In this document: positions 50,453-59,240 of the stretch, piece after piece
Layout of the letters: the number at the start of each line of letters is the position of its first letter
How positions within the stretch are numbered: position 1 is the first letter of the stretch
Source of the DNA: a bacterium
Lineage (GTDB): Bacteria > T1Sed10-126
Direction of reading: 5' to 3'
DNA: 64,000 bases
NCBI GenBank assembly: GCA_003554945.1
Contig: PWHN01000099.1
Span: forward strand, 33,613 to 97,612
The notes under the pieces: generated by a model
What the model was told of the DNA's origin: nothing
Databases searched by the model: none
The model's input: the letters and a program-made list of their open reading frames with translations, nothing else
Program-made: the position numbers and the translations under genes

Positions 50453-51108
50453 TATACGTCCTCAAAATCGGGAGGTTCTTCTACTTCGTGATGGGCTTCG
50501 AATAGCGAGGCGTCGCGTTTACAGGCGGGACAGAGCAGGCGCATTCTTCGGTCCCGATCGAGCTTATCACGAATACCTTGTTTAATTTCATTCTCATTCA
50601 CAAGTTCCAGCCGGGCCAGTCGAGCCAGGTAAAGAGTTGGGTTGCTGTAGGTTTTTGGGCCAAGCTCATCCCCAACCCATAGTATGTGTTCGTAAGCGGA
50701 GATAAGGTCGCCACAGCCGGCACAAAATACGAGTTCCTTCTCCACTTCACTGGTCTGTTCCTCGCGGACGTCAGTGGCCAGATCATAGCGGTGAGTATAT
50801 TCAATTCCTTCTTCAGTTGTGCACAGTTCAACGCACTGTCCGCAGAATATACACTCGTCGAAGTGGCGAATCATGCGGCGGTAGGGGGAGTCAGCGTCAA
50901 TGACATCAATAGCATCGATAGCGTCGGCTGGACAGACGTTTTCGCAGCCGCCGCAGGCGACACAGCCGTCTTCCTGAAATTCAGGTGCACCGCGAAAATT
51001 CTCCGCCGGTTCGCACGGTTCGGCCGGATAATCAACGGTATCCGGGCCCTTAATCAGGGCGGTAATAGCTTCTTTTAATTCCCGTAATTTAGGCAGTGGT
51101 ATGCTCAT
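50452..51108 (-). CDS. Polyferredoxin-type hydrogenase subunit (HycF/MbhN-like)
   Basis: The 218-residue protein has two 4Fe-4S motifs (CVACGGCENVCPADAI and CIFCGQCVELC), as in NuoI/HycF-type electron-transfer subunits. A C-terminal half with CxxC pairs (CAGCGD, LCPACKRD) could bind another metal site. It should pass electrons between the ferredoxin/diaphorase side and the NiFe site. It lies between the Mrp genes and hycI at the distal end of the operon. Confidence 0.85.
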   Translation of the reverse strand: MSIPLPKLRELKEAITALIKGPDTVDYPAEPCEPAENFRGAPEFQEDGCVACGGCENVCPADAIDAIDVIDADSPYRRMIRHFDECIFCGQCVELCTTEEGIEYTHRYDLATDVREEQTSEVEKELVFCAGCGDLISAYEHILWVGDELGPKTYSNPTLYLARLARLELVNENEIKQGIRDKLDRDRRMRLLCPACKRDASLFEAHHEVEEPPDFEDV

Positions 51109-51144
51109 GTTGTAAACCTTCTTTGCGTCTTTGCGTTTTTCATG

Positions 51145-51471
51145 TTAATCCTTCTCTTCCGCGTATTTGTCAACAACGGTTGATTCGTCAAGCTCAACGC
51201 CCGCGGCGTGGGAGGCGCGCGAAATAGCGTGAGCTGCTGTTGGCGTGGTAACGACAATGAAGGCCAGGGCAATCAGAGCTTTTATACCAATTGCGCCGGG
51301 GCCAAGATAGACAAAAGTGCCAACAAGAATAAAACAGGTTCCCAGGGTAACACATTTAGTAGCAGCCTGCAGTCGGTTAAAAACATCGGGAAACCGAATC
51401 AGACCAAAACAGCCGAAGAAGTCAAACAACAGGCCGATAGAAACTAATGTCAATCCAATTATTTCACTCAT
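51145..51471 (-). CDS. mrpG: Na+/H+ antiporter subunit MrpG/MnhG
   Basis: The 108-residue protein starts at MSEIIGLTLVSIGLLFDFFGCFGLIRFPDVFNRLQAATKC, the MrpG signature, with three membrane segments. The start is inside the end of mrpF (8-base overlap); a longer reading adds unrelated residues. Mrp complexes exchange Na+ and H+. Together with a hydrogenase module this makes a proton- or sodium-pumping machine. Confidence 0.92.
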   Translation of the reverse strand: MSEIIGLTLVSIGLLFDFFGCFGLIRFPDVFNRLQAATKCVTLGTCFILVGTFVYLGPGAIGIKALIALAFIVVTTPTAAHAISRASHAAGVELDESTVVDKYAEEKD

Positions 51472-51727
51472 CGAAACTCTTCCCCTCCAGATGTTTGGCC
51501 AGGGCCAGGCTGCCAATGAAGCCAATAAGTGCCCAGGAAATACCAACAATCATATAGACGTCTTGCCCGGTATCCATGGAGAGTAGAGCGCAGAAACCAA
51601 CAATAACAACGCCAAGGATATCGATGGCAACAATACGGTCGGGCACAGTCGGTCCCCGGCCAATACGATAAAGACACATAAAAACACAAGCCAGCAAAAC
51701 GAGATAAAAGAAACCAAAGGTTGTCAT
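51464..51727 (-). CDS. mrpF: Na+/H+ antiporter subunit MrpF/MnhF
   Basis: The 87-residue protein has three membrane segments and the family motif RIGRGPTVPDRIVAIDILGV. Overlaps on both sides (4 bases with mrpE, 8 with mrpG) show tight coupling in the Mrp module. Confidence 0.94.
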   Translation of the reverse strand: MTTFGFFYLVLLACVFMCLYRIGRGPTVPDRIVAIDILGVVIVGFCALLSMDTGQDVYMIVGISWALIGFIGSLALAKHLEGKSFDE

Positions 51728-52242
51728 TCGAAGATTCTCCTGATCAGGCCCTCAAAGCGGCCGGCAATTATTTCCGAAGCTTCATCCACGTCTGTTGTCT
51801 TTACATTAATCCAGTGGACATAGAGTATATTTTCTTCATTTTCAAAATCAACGTCAACTGTAAGCGTTCCGGGTGTCAGGGTGATAGAATTAGCCAGAGC
51901 AGTCAGGGCGGAGTTTGTGGTCAAGTCAGTCTTTATTTTTACAATACCCGGTTTGATCGGCATATCCGGATGAATAGCACGATAAACGACGTCAATATTT
52001 GCAAGAATACAGTAATAGGCAAAGACTGGAACATAGATTAAAAACCAGAGATAACGGAGAGGATTTACCGCCCGGGCGTGCTCTTTTATAAAAACTTCGT
52101 CGAAGAGCAAAGCAACGATCAGCGAAGCGAAAATCCCGGCAATCAGGTTAGCCCAGTGTATTTCCCAGGCAACAATGTCAATAGGCAGGGCCAGCAACAG
52201 CCAGGTAATCAGAGAAAGGACAAAAATAACAGCTCGTCTCAT
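51724..52242 (-). CDS. mrpE: Na+/H+ antiporter subunit MrpE/MnhE
   Basis: The 172-residue protein has two or three N-terminal membrane segments and a soluble C-terminal part typical of MrpE (IKTDLTTNSALTALANSITLTPGTLTVDVD). Essential for Mrp assembly in studied species. It overlaps neighbours by 4 bases on each side. Confidence 0.94.
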   Translation of the reverse strand: MRRAVIFVLSLITWLLLALPIDIVAWEIHWANLIAGIFASLIVALLFDEVFIKEHARAVNPLRYLWFLIYVPVFAYYCILANIDVVYRAIHPDMPIKPGIVKIKTDLTTNSALTALANSITLTPGTLTVDVDFENEENILYVHWINVKTTDVDEASEIIAGRFEGLIRRIFE

Positions 52243-53762
52243 AGTATTCCAACCCTCGCAAGATAACCGGAGGCACCGCGAATCAGGTCCTCACCGGCCG
52301 GTGTTAGAATCATTTCACGTAAAACGGGAACAATCAAAAAGCTAAGAAATATACAGAAAATTGCAAGAAAAAGCATTGAAACTTTCATAAAAAGAGGTGC
52401 CTCTAGGTTACTATTTTGTTTTTTCTCAGACAGATGTGACTTACCCCAGAAGGCGTAACGCTGGACTTTCATGAAGGAAGCCAGTGTTAATATACTGCCA
52501 ATTACAGCCAGTAGTGCATAAACCGGCCGGCCAGCAAGAACCGCAGCAAAAATTATCAATACCTTGCTCCAGAAGCCGTTGAAGGGGGGAACGCCAGAGA
52601 TAGACAGCGACCCCACCATGGAAGTAACGCCGGTCACGGGCATCAGTTTTGCCAGTCCACCCATTTTTTTAAGCGAGCGGGTGCCGGTGGCGGCTTCGAT
52701 GGCGCCGGAGTTTAAGAAGAGCAAGGATTTAAAGATTGCGTGGTTGAAAAGATGGAACAGACCGGCGGCGATGCCGAGCGAGGTGCCCAGCCCAACGGCC
52801 ATAATTACGTAACCCATCTGGCTGATGCTATGATAGGCAAAGAGACGTTTTATGTCCCACTGGTAGAGAGCAAGCAGAACTCCAATTATCATCGAAATAC
52901 CGCCAATAACAAGCAGCAGATTGAGGAAAACCGGGTCGGCTCCAAGATCAAAGACGTTGAAGCCGACGCGTAGCATGGCATAGACGCCAAGCACCTTAAT
53001 AACAACACCGGAGAGCATTGCCGATATTGGTGCCGGTGCCGAGGGATGGGCGTCGGGTAGCCAGGCGTGGAACGGGATCAACGCAGCTTTCAGCGAAAAA
53101 CCCATCATAAAGAGAGCAAAAGCAAAGTAAAGCGCTCTATTCATGCCCTGTTCCTGGATAAATTGGGCGGCGTAAGCCATATTCAAAGTACCGGTTACCA
53201 GGTAGACAAGTATTACTGCAAGCAAGATCAAAGCTGAAGCTATGGCTCCCATAACCAGGTATTTGAAAGCTGCTTCGAGTTCCTCGGCTTCAACCCCAAA
53301 GCTGACCAGTATGTAGGAAGAGACTGAAGCCAGCTCCAGGAAGACGAACAGGTTGAAAAGATCGCCGGTTATTAACATGCCGTTCATACCGGCTAACATG
53401 AATAGTATCAGCGAGTAAAAATAAGTGCGTGACGTATAACGCTGTAAATAATTAACTGAATAGAGTATGACGGCGAAGCTAACCAGATTAACGACAATCA
53501 ACATGAATACAGTCAAGCCGTCAAGAAATATATTAATTCCAAGCGGAATATCCCAGCCGCCCACAGGCAGATTAAAACTGGTGACTAGATAGCCGTCCTG
53601 GAAAGTGCCGGCTCCGGCAAGACTCAGAGCAAGTAGCAGTAAAACCAGTGTTACGGCAACAGATACAATTTCCGCAACGTAGGGCCGCTGTTTGAGAAGT
53701 AGAATGTAAAGGAAACCCATGGCCAGTGGCAGGGCAACAAACAATACCGGCAGGTTGGTCAT
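52239..53762 (-). CDS. mrpD: Proton-pumping antiporter subunit MrpD/MnhD
   Basis: The 507-residue, about 14-segment protein belongs to the complex I NuoL/M/N antiporter family. Characteristic elements are LITGDLFNLFVFLELASVSSYILVSF, AFHAWLPDAHPSAPAPISAMLSG with the conserved His/Pro region, and LLALYQWDIKRLFAYHSISQMGY with the conserved Lys and His. It should form one ion path of the complex. Confidence 0.93.
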   Translation of the reverse strand: MTNLPVLFVALPLAMGFLYILLLKQRPYVAEIVSVAVTLVLLLLALSLAGAGTFQDGYLVTSFNLPVGGWDIPLGINIFLDGLTVFMLIVVNLVSFAVILYSVNYLQRYTSRTYFYSLILFMLAGMNGMLITGDLFNLFVFLELASVSSYILVSFGVEAEELEAAFKYLVMGAIASALILLAVILVYLVTGTLNMAYAAQFIQEQGMNRALYFAFALFMMGFSLKAALIPFHAWLPDAHPSAPAPISAMLSGVVIKVLGVYAMLRVGFNVFDLGADPVFLNLLLVIGGISMIIGVLLALYQWDIKRLFAYHSISQMGYVIMAVGLGTSLGIAAGLFHLFNHAIFKSLLFLNSGAIEAATGTRSLKKMGGLAKLMPVTGVTSMVGSLSISGVPPFNGFWSKVLIIFAAVLAGRPVYALLAVIGSILTLASFMKVQRYAFWGKSHLSEKKQNSNLEAPLFMKVSMLFLAIFCIFLSFLIVPVLREMILTPAGEDLIRGASGYLARVGIL

Positions 53763-54106
53763 CCGCGCAGCCTCCTGATTTCATTGATGTCAAAAGTCCC
53801 GTATTTTTCGTAAAGCCTAATAGCTATAGCAACAACCAGAGCGGTTATGCCAAAGTTGATAATAATAGCTGTCAGAACAAGCACCTGCGGCAGCGGGTCA
53901 ACGGCAAGTTGTACAAATTCTGAGATACTCTGCCCCTCCTGCAGGATGGGAACAATACCGCCACGCTGGTAGCTGACCAGAACTATAAAAAGGTGAACAG
54001 CATATTCCATGATAATAAGTCCCATGATAATTTTAATCAGATTGCGTTTAACGACGATACCGTAAAAACCTACCAGAAACAGTATCAGGCAGAGACCGTA
54101 AATCAT
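53759..54106 (-). CDS. mrpC: Na+/H+ antiporter subunit MrpC/MnhC (NuoK-like)
   Basis: The 115-residue, three-segment protein is NuoK-like: GLCLILFLVGFYGIVVKRNLIKIIMGLIIMEYAVHLFIV with the conserved membrane Glu, then DPLPQVLVLTAIIINFGITALVVAI. It overlaps mrpD and mrpB by 4 bases. Confidence 0.94.
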   Translation of the reverse strand: MIYGLCLILFLVGFYGIVVKRNLIKIIMGLIIMEYAVHLFIVLVSYQRGGIVPILQEGQSISEFVQLAVDPLPQVLVLTAIIINFGITALVVAIAIRLYEKYGTFDINEIRRLRG

Positions 54107-54555
54107 TCCGTCTCCTCCCCCTCGTCGAGTCTGAACAGGGAGAGATACATGAACATAGCGAAGATAGCGGCTCCGACTTTCAGACCAATTGCTACGTTGT
54201 TCAAGACAATCGTTCCGGCGCTGGGTAATCGAAAGGGTTCGCCGGCAGCCATAAAATTTTGCAGGAAGTAATTGCCTAAAATCAATCCCAGGAAACCAAT
54301 GAATAAAAATAAGAAGATACTGAAACTGTCCACCACCGAGGCGTCGTCAAGTGAAAATAGTTTAAGCGCAAACTCTTTCCCTGCTGCCAGGGTAATCAGA
54401 ATGAAGGAACAGGCAATGATTACCCCGCCCGGGAATCCTCCACCGGGAGTTATATGGCCAAAAAGCATAACGTAAATCCCAAAGAGAAAAATAAAGCTGT
54501 TTATCCAGCAGGTGACAGTCTTGACGATTAGTGACATTCCTTGATCAGGCTTCAT
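54103..54555 (-). CDS. mrpB: Na+/H+ antiporter subunit MrpB/MnhB
   Basis: The 150-residue, four-segment protein starts at MKPDQGMSLIVKTVTCWIN, with AGGAGGA 5 bases upstream. The motif YVMLFGHITPGGGFPGGVIIACSFIL is diagnostic of MrpB. A longer reading (from 54630) lies within the previous gene and is not supported. Confidence 0.94.
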   Translation of the reverse strand: MKPDQGMSLIVKTVTCWINSFIFLFGIYVMLFGHITPGGGFPGGVIIACSFILITLAAGKEFALKLFSLDDASVVDSFSIFLFLFIGFLGLILGNYFLQNFMAAGEPFRLPSAGTIVLNNVAIGLKVGAAIFAMFMYLSLFRLDEGEETE

Positions 54556-55129
54556 CGTCTTCCTCCTTCTGCCCAAAAGCAACAGCTTCTCCGCGCAATC
54601 GGCCTTTCTTACGCAGTACAGTCCAGACACCGATCAGGGCAACGAATAATACGGTTACCTCACCCAGGGTGTCATAAACACGATAATCAAGCAGTATAGC
54701 GGTTACAATATTAGCGGCGCCGGTTTCGCTCAAGGCCTCGCTCAGGTAGTGAAAAGAAGGATTGCCTATATTTACCATGTGGTCCTGGAGACCAAAAGTC
54801 GGCAAAACTTCTACCATGTGCAGACTGAAAAGTAGCAGAATAAGTAGTGCACAGACGGAAATAGTCATTACGAACTGTGGTCGGCCCGCTTCTATAGTAG
54901 TAACATCGCGGCTAATAGTAGCGCGAATTAATATAAGCAAGACAAGCACTTCAACCACTACCTGTGTAATTGCGAGGTCTGGTGCTCCCATGAAGAGGAA
55001 GGCAATGGAAATTCCAATACCAACCGCAGCCAGCGCTACAACTGCAGCAAGAGTATCTCGGATTTCCAGGGCGATGATAGCCCCGATAATCATAAAGACA
55101 AGCAGCAGTGCTATTATATAGGGAGTCAT
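54545..55129 (-). CDS. MrpA C-terminal-type subunit (MbhD/MbhE-like fusion)
   Basis: The 194-residue protein has about five membrane segments. The first half (ALEIRDTLAAVVALAAVGIGISIAFLFMGAPDLAITQVVVEVLVLLILI) is MbhD-like (DUF4040). The second half (YRVYDTLGEVTVLFVALIGVWTVLRKKGR) is MbhE-like. In bacterial MrpA these form the C-terminus of the large subunit; here they are a separate gene, as in archaeal Mbh complexes. The NuoL-like core is the gene immediately upstream. Confidence 0.88.
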   Translation of the reverse strand: MTPYIIALLLVFMIIGAIIALEIRDTLAAVVALAAVGIGISIAFLFMGAPDLAITQVVVEVLVLLILIRATISRDVTTIEAGRPQFVMTISVCALLILLLFSLHMVEVLPTFGLQDHMVNIGNPSFHYLSEALSETGAANIVTAILLDYRVYDTLGEVTVLFVALIGVWTVLRKKGRLRGEAVAFGQKEEDDEA

Positions 55130-55130
55130 G

Positions 55131-57020
55131 CTACCACATACCCATAAAAACGAAGAGATAAATAATTAAGCCGACCAGCGCCCAGGTAACATAGGTGGTT
55201 AAAACACCCGTGTGGGAGTTACTGAAGTAAGAGGCAATTGAGAGACTGAGCCCGGAGAAGAGCTCATAGACGTCAAAGTAGCCTTTTTTCTGCAGACTAA
55301 ATATTTTATTTAAAAGAGGCATTTCGTCAATTGTCCGGTAAAACTCTGTGCCCGGAAAATAAGCCCGCTCGGGGTCGTGAACCGACCCGCCTACCCAGGT
55401 GGGAACTCGGCGTAGATCTTTAAGCGAATCAAACAGCCAGTAGAGAAAGATACCAGCCACCACCGCTAGGACCAGTAAAGCGGCCGCAACTGCGGCATTC
55501 CAGGCGGCAAATAGGTTCAGGGCGACAAATTCTTCCAGCGTTGCCACCGCCGGGGCGATAAACGTGTAAAGCGGGTAAGTGTATGCGACTCCAAAGACAA
55601 TACAGATGCCGGCCAATATTAACACCGGCAGGGTACGAAAATAATTGACCTCCCTGATTTTTTCAAGATTAATCCGTGTGCTGGGCGTCGACCAGAAGAC
55701 GGAGTGCATAACCTTTATGAAAGAGGCCAGCGTCAGGGCACTGCCAAACATTGCCGCCAGCAGCCAGATAATCCAGAGTGCACCACCAGCCTCTCCTGTT
55801 TCAATCAGCCCCCGGTAGACCAGCCACTTGGAGACAAACCCGTTTAGCGGTGGTATCCCGGAGATGGCCAGGGCGGCGATGAGCATGGATATAGAAGTCA
55901 GCGGCATGAGCTTACCCAGTCCGCCGAGCTTTTCCAGCTCGCCCGTTCCCGCTGCGTCCTCGACATTGCCGGCGCAGAGGAAAAGAGCTGATTTATAAAT
56001 TGCGTTGTTTAACATGTGGAAAAGACCGCCGGCCATGCCGATTGGATTTAAAGTGGCTAAACCAAGGACCATGTAGCCGACCTGGCTGACGGCGTGGTAG
56101 CCAAGCAGCCGACGAATGTTGTGTTGAACAAGGGCTAACATTACGGCGCTTATAATTGTAAGAGCACCGATCGCCATCAGGTAAATGACAGCCCAGGAAC
56201 TGGCCGAAAAACTAAATATTTCAGTGCAGATACGATAGAGGAAATAAATACCAAGTAATTTATCAAGCGAGCCGGGAAGAAAAGCGGCAGTTGTTGGTTT
56301 GGCTTTTTCACCGGCATCAGGAACCCAGGTGTGCAGCGGCAAAGCACCGGCTTTTGAGAAGGCGGTGAGGCTGAGAAGCAAAAAAGCCAGCACTCCATAA
56401 GTACCGCTTACCGGCTGCTGGCTCCAGAGGTCCATAGCGCTACCGGCATTGCTCATCAGGGCGGCGAGGCCGTCGACGCTTTCCCCCGGTAGATTGAGGA
56501 GAAAGAGCATAGCCAGCCCGAGAATCAGAAAAGCATCGGCGCCGCCGGTGATCAGCATTGTCTTTTTAGCGGCGGCGGAGGCCGAGGGACCCGCGAGACC
56601 AATCATTAAGTACAGGGTCAGGCCGAGAAAGCCCCAGAAGCTTAAGAAAAGTATCATGTTAGTAGAAAAGATAACCCCGGCCGCGGCACCAATTGTCCAG
56701 AGAAAATAAGCGAAAAATTCGTTCGAACGTTCAGCTTCACTCTCAGTTCCAAAAGCGTAAATAGCGTTAACAGCGGCGAAGAAGACGGTGAAGAAAAATA
56801 TGAAGACGGCCAGTCCATCGGAGCGCAGCCCGCCCCAGAGTAATTCCTGGTTGGGAGCAATGGCCAGTCCTACCGCACCGATTAATAAGCTGACCAGGGT
56901 AACTACTACTATTAGCTCTTTTATTACCTTCAACCGTGAAGGTACTATAACGGCCAGTATGCCGGTAAACAGTGGCAGCACAATCGCCAGGGGCATTATT
57001 AAATCCAGTTGATTCAGCAT
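55131..57020 (-). CDS. NuoL/MrpA-type proton-conducting subunit
   Basis: The 629-residue protein, with at least 14 membrane segments, belongs to the antiporter-like family (GALPLHTWVPDAGEKAKPTTAAFLPGSLDKLLGIY, MLALVQHNIRRLLGYHAVSQVGYMVLG). The C-terminal region has further segments and a soluble loop (LRRVPTWVGGSVHDPERAYFPGTEFYRTIDEMP) as in Mbx/Mbh and Hyf-type large subunits. It is the second pump unit of the complex. It overlaps the large hydrogenase subunit gene by 7 bases. Confidence 0.9.
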   Translation of the reverse strand: MLNQLDLIMPLAIVLPLFTGILAVIVPSRLKVIKELIVVVTLVSLLIGAVGLAIAPNQELLWGGLRSDGLAVFIFFFTVFFAAVNAIYAFGTESEAERSNEFFAYFLWTIGAAAGVIFSTNMILFLSFWGFLGLTLYLMIGLAGPSASAAAKKTMLITGGADAFLILGLAMLFLLNLPGESVDGLAALMSNAGSAMDLWSQQPVSGTYGVLAFLLLSLTAFSKAGALPLHTWVPDAGEKAKPTTAAFLPGSLDKLLGIYFLYRICTEIFSFSASSWAVIYLMAIGALTIISAVMLALVQHNIRRLLGYHAVSQVGYMVLGLATLNPIGMAGGLFHMLNNAIYKSALFLCAGNVEDAAGTGELEKLGGLGKLMPLTSISMLIAALAISGIPPLNGFVSKWLVYRGLIETGEAGGALWIIWLLAAMFGSALTLASFIKVMHSVFWSTPSTRINLEKIREVNYFRTLPVLILAGICIVFGVAYTYPLYTFIAPAVATLEEFVALNLFAAWNAAVAAALLVLAVVAGIFLYWLFDSLKDLRRVPTWVGGSVHDPERAYFPGTEFYRTIDEMPLLNKIFSLQKKGYFDVYELFSGLSLSIASYFSNSHTGVLTTYVTWALVGLIIYLFVFMGMW

Positions 57021-58207
57021 TGGTCGATCAGCTCTTTGGTTTTGTTTCTTGAAGCTTCCAGTAGTTGTCGCGGCGTCAGCAGACGTTCGTCGCTGCTGGT
57101 CGGAGTTAGTTTCAGTGAACGCTCGGTGCAGGAGTAACAGGGGTCGACAGCAGCCAGAGTCAGTAGAACGTCGGCAATCTCTTCGCCGATACAGGAAGCC
57201 TCAAAAGAAGGTACATTGTTAAAGCTGGGTGCCCTGACTTTGTGGCGTATCGGGCTGTTAGTTCCGTCGGAAGCAACGTAGTGGAACGTCTCTCCCCGGG
57301 GGGCTCCGTAGGTGCCTATCCCCTCTCCCGGCGGTATTTCACGGACTTCGTTTTCAATTGGTCCGGGAACCATCTGATCTATACACTGGCGAATAATTTT
57401 TATCGACTCCATGTTTTCTCGCAAGCGGACCATTGTTTTGGCATAAACGTCACCAGATTCTTCCACGCAAACGTCCCAATCAACCCAGTCGTAGGCGGCA
57501 TGGGGGTGGTCCCGGCGGACATCAATATCATATCCGGATCCCCGTGCAGTTGGTCCCAAGGTGCCCCAGTCACGGGCTTCCTGTTCGGTAAGGACACCAA
57601 CCCCCTGGAGACGAGACTTGAGCACCGGGTCTTCAGGAACTGCTTCCAGCAGCATGCGGCACTTCTCTTCTACATCGTCAAGCATATCGAGTATCTTCTC
57701 GTATTTGCTTTCCTCGAGGTCGCGGCGGACGCCCCCGATTTTCAGAGTTGCGTAGTGCTGGCGGTTACCCGTCACTTCCTCAAGAATATCGAGGACCGGT
57801 TCGCGGTACTTCCAGCCCCACATGAAGACCGTGTTGTAGCCGATAAAGTGGCCGGCCAGTCCCATCCAGAGCAGATGACTGTGAAGACGCTCGAGTTCAG
57901 CTACAATCGTGCGAATATATACGGCTCGCTCCGGTATTTCCACCTCGGCCAGATCTTCCACGGCGCGCACAAATCCATAAGGATGAGAGTGTGAACAGAT
58001 TCCACAGATACGTTCAACCAGGAAGCATATCTGATCGTATGTTTTAGTCTCAGCAATAGTCTCTATACTGCGGTGATTGTAACCGGTTTTCCAGTAAATT
58101 TCTTCGACAACTTCGCCGCGCACAGTAAGCTCAAAGAGCTCCCCTTCCTCCAGCACAGGATGATAGGGGCCAAAAGGGATTACTTTCTTTTCCGGTGATT
58201 TACTCAT
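57014..58207 (-). CDS. Group 4 [NiFe] hydrogenase large subunit
   Basis: The 397-residue, NuoD-related catalytic subunit has all four nickel ligands: RICGICSHSH near the N-terminus and DPCYSCTERS near the C-terminus. It is therefore a true hydrogenase rather than a complex-I-like relative. About 34 residues follow CTER and would be removed by the HycI protease, which is encoded in the same operon. The ATG at 58207 has GAGGAGCC just upstream; the longer reading is not supported. It evolves or consumes H2 at the membrane. Confidence 0.95.
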   Translation of the reverse strand: MSKSPEKKVIPFGPYHPVLEEGELFELTVRGEVVEEIYWKTGYNHRSIETIAETKTYDQICFLVERICGICSHSHPYGFVRAVEDLAEVEIPERAVYIRTIVAELERLHSHLLWMGLAGHFIGYNTVFMWGWKYREPVLDILEEVTGNRQHYATLKIGGVRRDLEESKYEKILDMLDDVEEKCRMLLEAVPEDPVLKSRLQGVGVLTEQEARDWGTLGPTARGSGYDIDVRRDHPHAAYDWVDWDVCVEESGDVYAKTMVRLRENMESIKIIRQCIDQMVPGPIENEVREIPPGEGIGTYGAPRGETFHYVASDGTNSPIRHKVRAPSFNNVPSFEASCIGEEIADVLLTLAAVDPCYSCTERSLKLTPTSSDERLLTPRQLLEASRNKTKELIDQC

Positions 58208-58652
58208 TTTTTGGCTCCTCTCCTCCCTGGCGAAGCGGATAATGGTCGTCGGGGAGACCGTCAAATTTTAAAAATTTTGAGCTGTCGCTAATATTTTCAA
58301 CCTTAACTCCCAAGAAGTCACTGATTTCTCTTTCCACATAGGCAGCGCCGGGAATAACCTCGTGGATTGAGTCTACCCGGGGCGACTCGTGATCTAAAAT
58401 TATTCGAAGCGTAACGAAGAAACCACCGCTTTCAAAGCCGAAGTGATAGAGCAGTTGAATACCGGCTTCCGTGTCTCGCCCGGTGATCGTGGCAAGACGA
58501 CCCTCTAATTCTTGATAGACGAACTGTACCGCCTCAACTATACTTGCCGCTTCTATTTCGACGTAATAACGTTTCTCGTTCTGCTTGCGCAGCGCGAGGT
58601 AGTCGTCACCGATTTTTTCTTCAATTTTTTCAACTACGTTATCGGGTGTCAT
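58200..58652 (-). CDS. Hydrogenase NuoC-like subunit (30 kDa family)
   Basis: The 150-residue protein shows the complex I 30-kDa family pattern: QLLYHFGFESGGFFVTLRIILDHESPRVDSIHEVIPGAAYVEREISDFLGVKVE, then DDHYPLR at the end. It bridges the large and small subunits. It overlaps the large subunit by 8 bases and abuts the small subunit. Confidence 0.92.
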   Translation of the reverse strand: MTPDNVVEKIEEKIGDDYLALRKQNEKRYYVEIEAASIVEAVQFVYQELEGRLATITGRDTEAGIQLLYHFGFESGGFFVTLRIILDHESPRVDSIHEVIPGAAYVEREISDFLGVKVENISDSSKFLKFDGLPDDHYPLRQGGEEPKNE

Positions 58653-59096
58653 TCAGAGAGCCTCCAGTGTTTTAACGGCGGCTGAGATAATAGCTTCCGG
58701 CCGCGGCGGACAGCCGGGCACGTAAGTTATAATTGCTTCCGGATCTTCTTCACGGATTACACGGTCGACCGTGCCGTTTACATTCAAACCGTCCTTGAAG
58801 ATGCCGCTGGAACAGCCGCAGGCGCCAAAAGCAACCACGGCGCATGGTTTTGGTGTGGCTTCGTAAGCGTCTCGCAGAGGCTGTTCCGTGTGTCTGGTAA
58901 CCGGTCCGGAAACCAGCAAAACGTCGGCGTGCCGGGGCGTTCCGACAAGCTTTATTCCGAAGCGTTCCGCGTCAAATCGGGGGCACAAAACGTCCAGAAT
59001 CTCAATATCGCAATTGTTACAGGCACCGGTGTTAACATGGTAGACCCAGGGAGATCGCTTGATACCCCAGCGGGCCAGTCTCTCTTTCCAGTTCAC
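58653..59096 (-). CDS. [NiFe] hydrogenase small subunit (NuoB-like)
   Basis: The 147-residue protein binds the cluster nearest the NiFe site: NTGACNNCDIEILDVL, the ADVLLVSGPVTRHTE region, GACGCSSGIF and YVPGCPPRPEAI supply the cysteines. The start is a GTG with GGGAGGT 7 bases upstream. A repeat-filled gap of 144 bases separates it from the NuoH-like gene. Confidence 0.94.
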   Translation of the reverse strand: MNWKERLARWGIKRSPWVYHVNTGACNNCDIEILDVLCPRFDAERFGIKLVGTPRHADVLLVSGPVTRHTEQPLRDAYEATPKPCAVVAFGACGCSSGIFKDGLNVNGTVDRVIREEDPEAIITYVPGCPPRPEAIISAAVKTLEAL

Positions 59097-59109
59097 GATC
59101 TCAACCTCC

Positions 59110-59225
59110 CGAATTGCTCGTCATTGCGGACCCCGATCCGCAATCCATGTTCTTTCCCCCCTTGAAGGGGGGAAAAGAAAGGGGGGGGGATTCCGGGTCT
59201 CCGCTTCGCTTCGCCCGGAATGACG
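59110..59225. repeat. Composite repeat inside the hydrogenase operon
   Basis: TCATTGCGGACCCCGATCCGCAATCC, then TTTCCCCCCTTGAAGGGGGGAA with a G-run, then GATTCCGGGTC to GCCCGGAATGACG. The first two parts repeat the 49888-49975 unit in the same order. It splits the NuoH-like and small-subunit genes without breaking either frame. Confidence 0.8.
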
Positions 59226-59240
59226 TTATTGGATTTTGGT

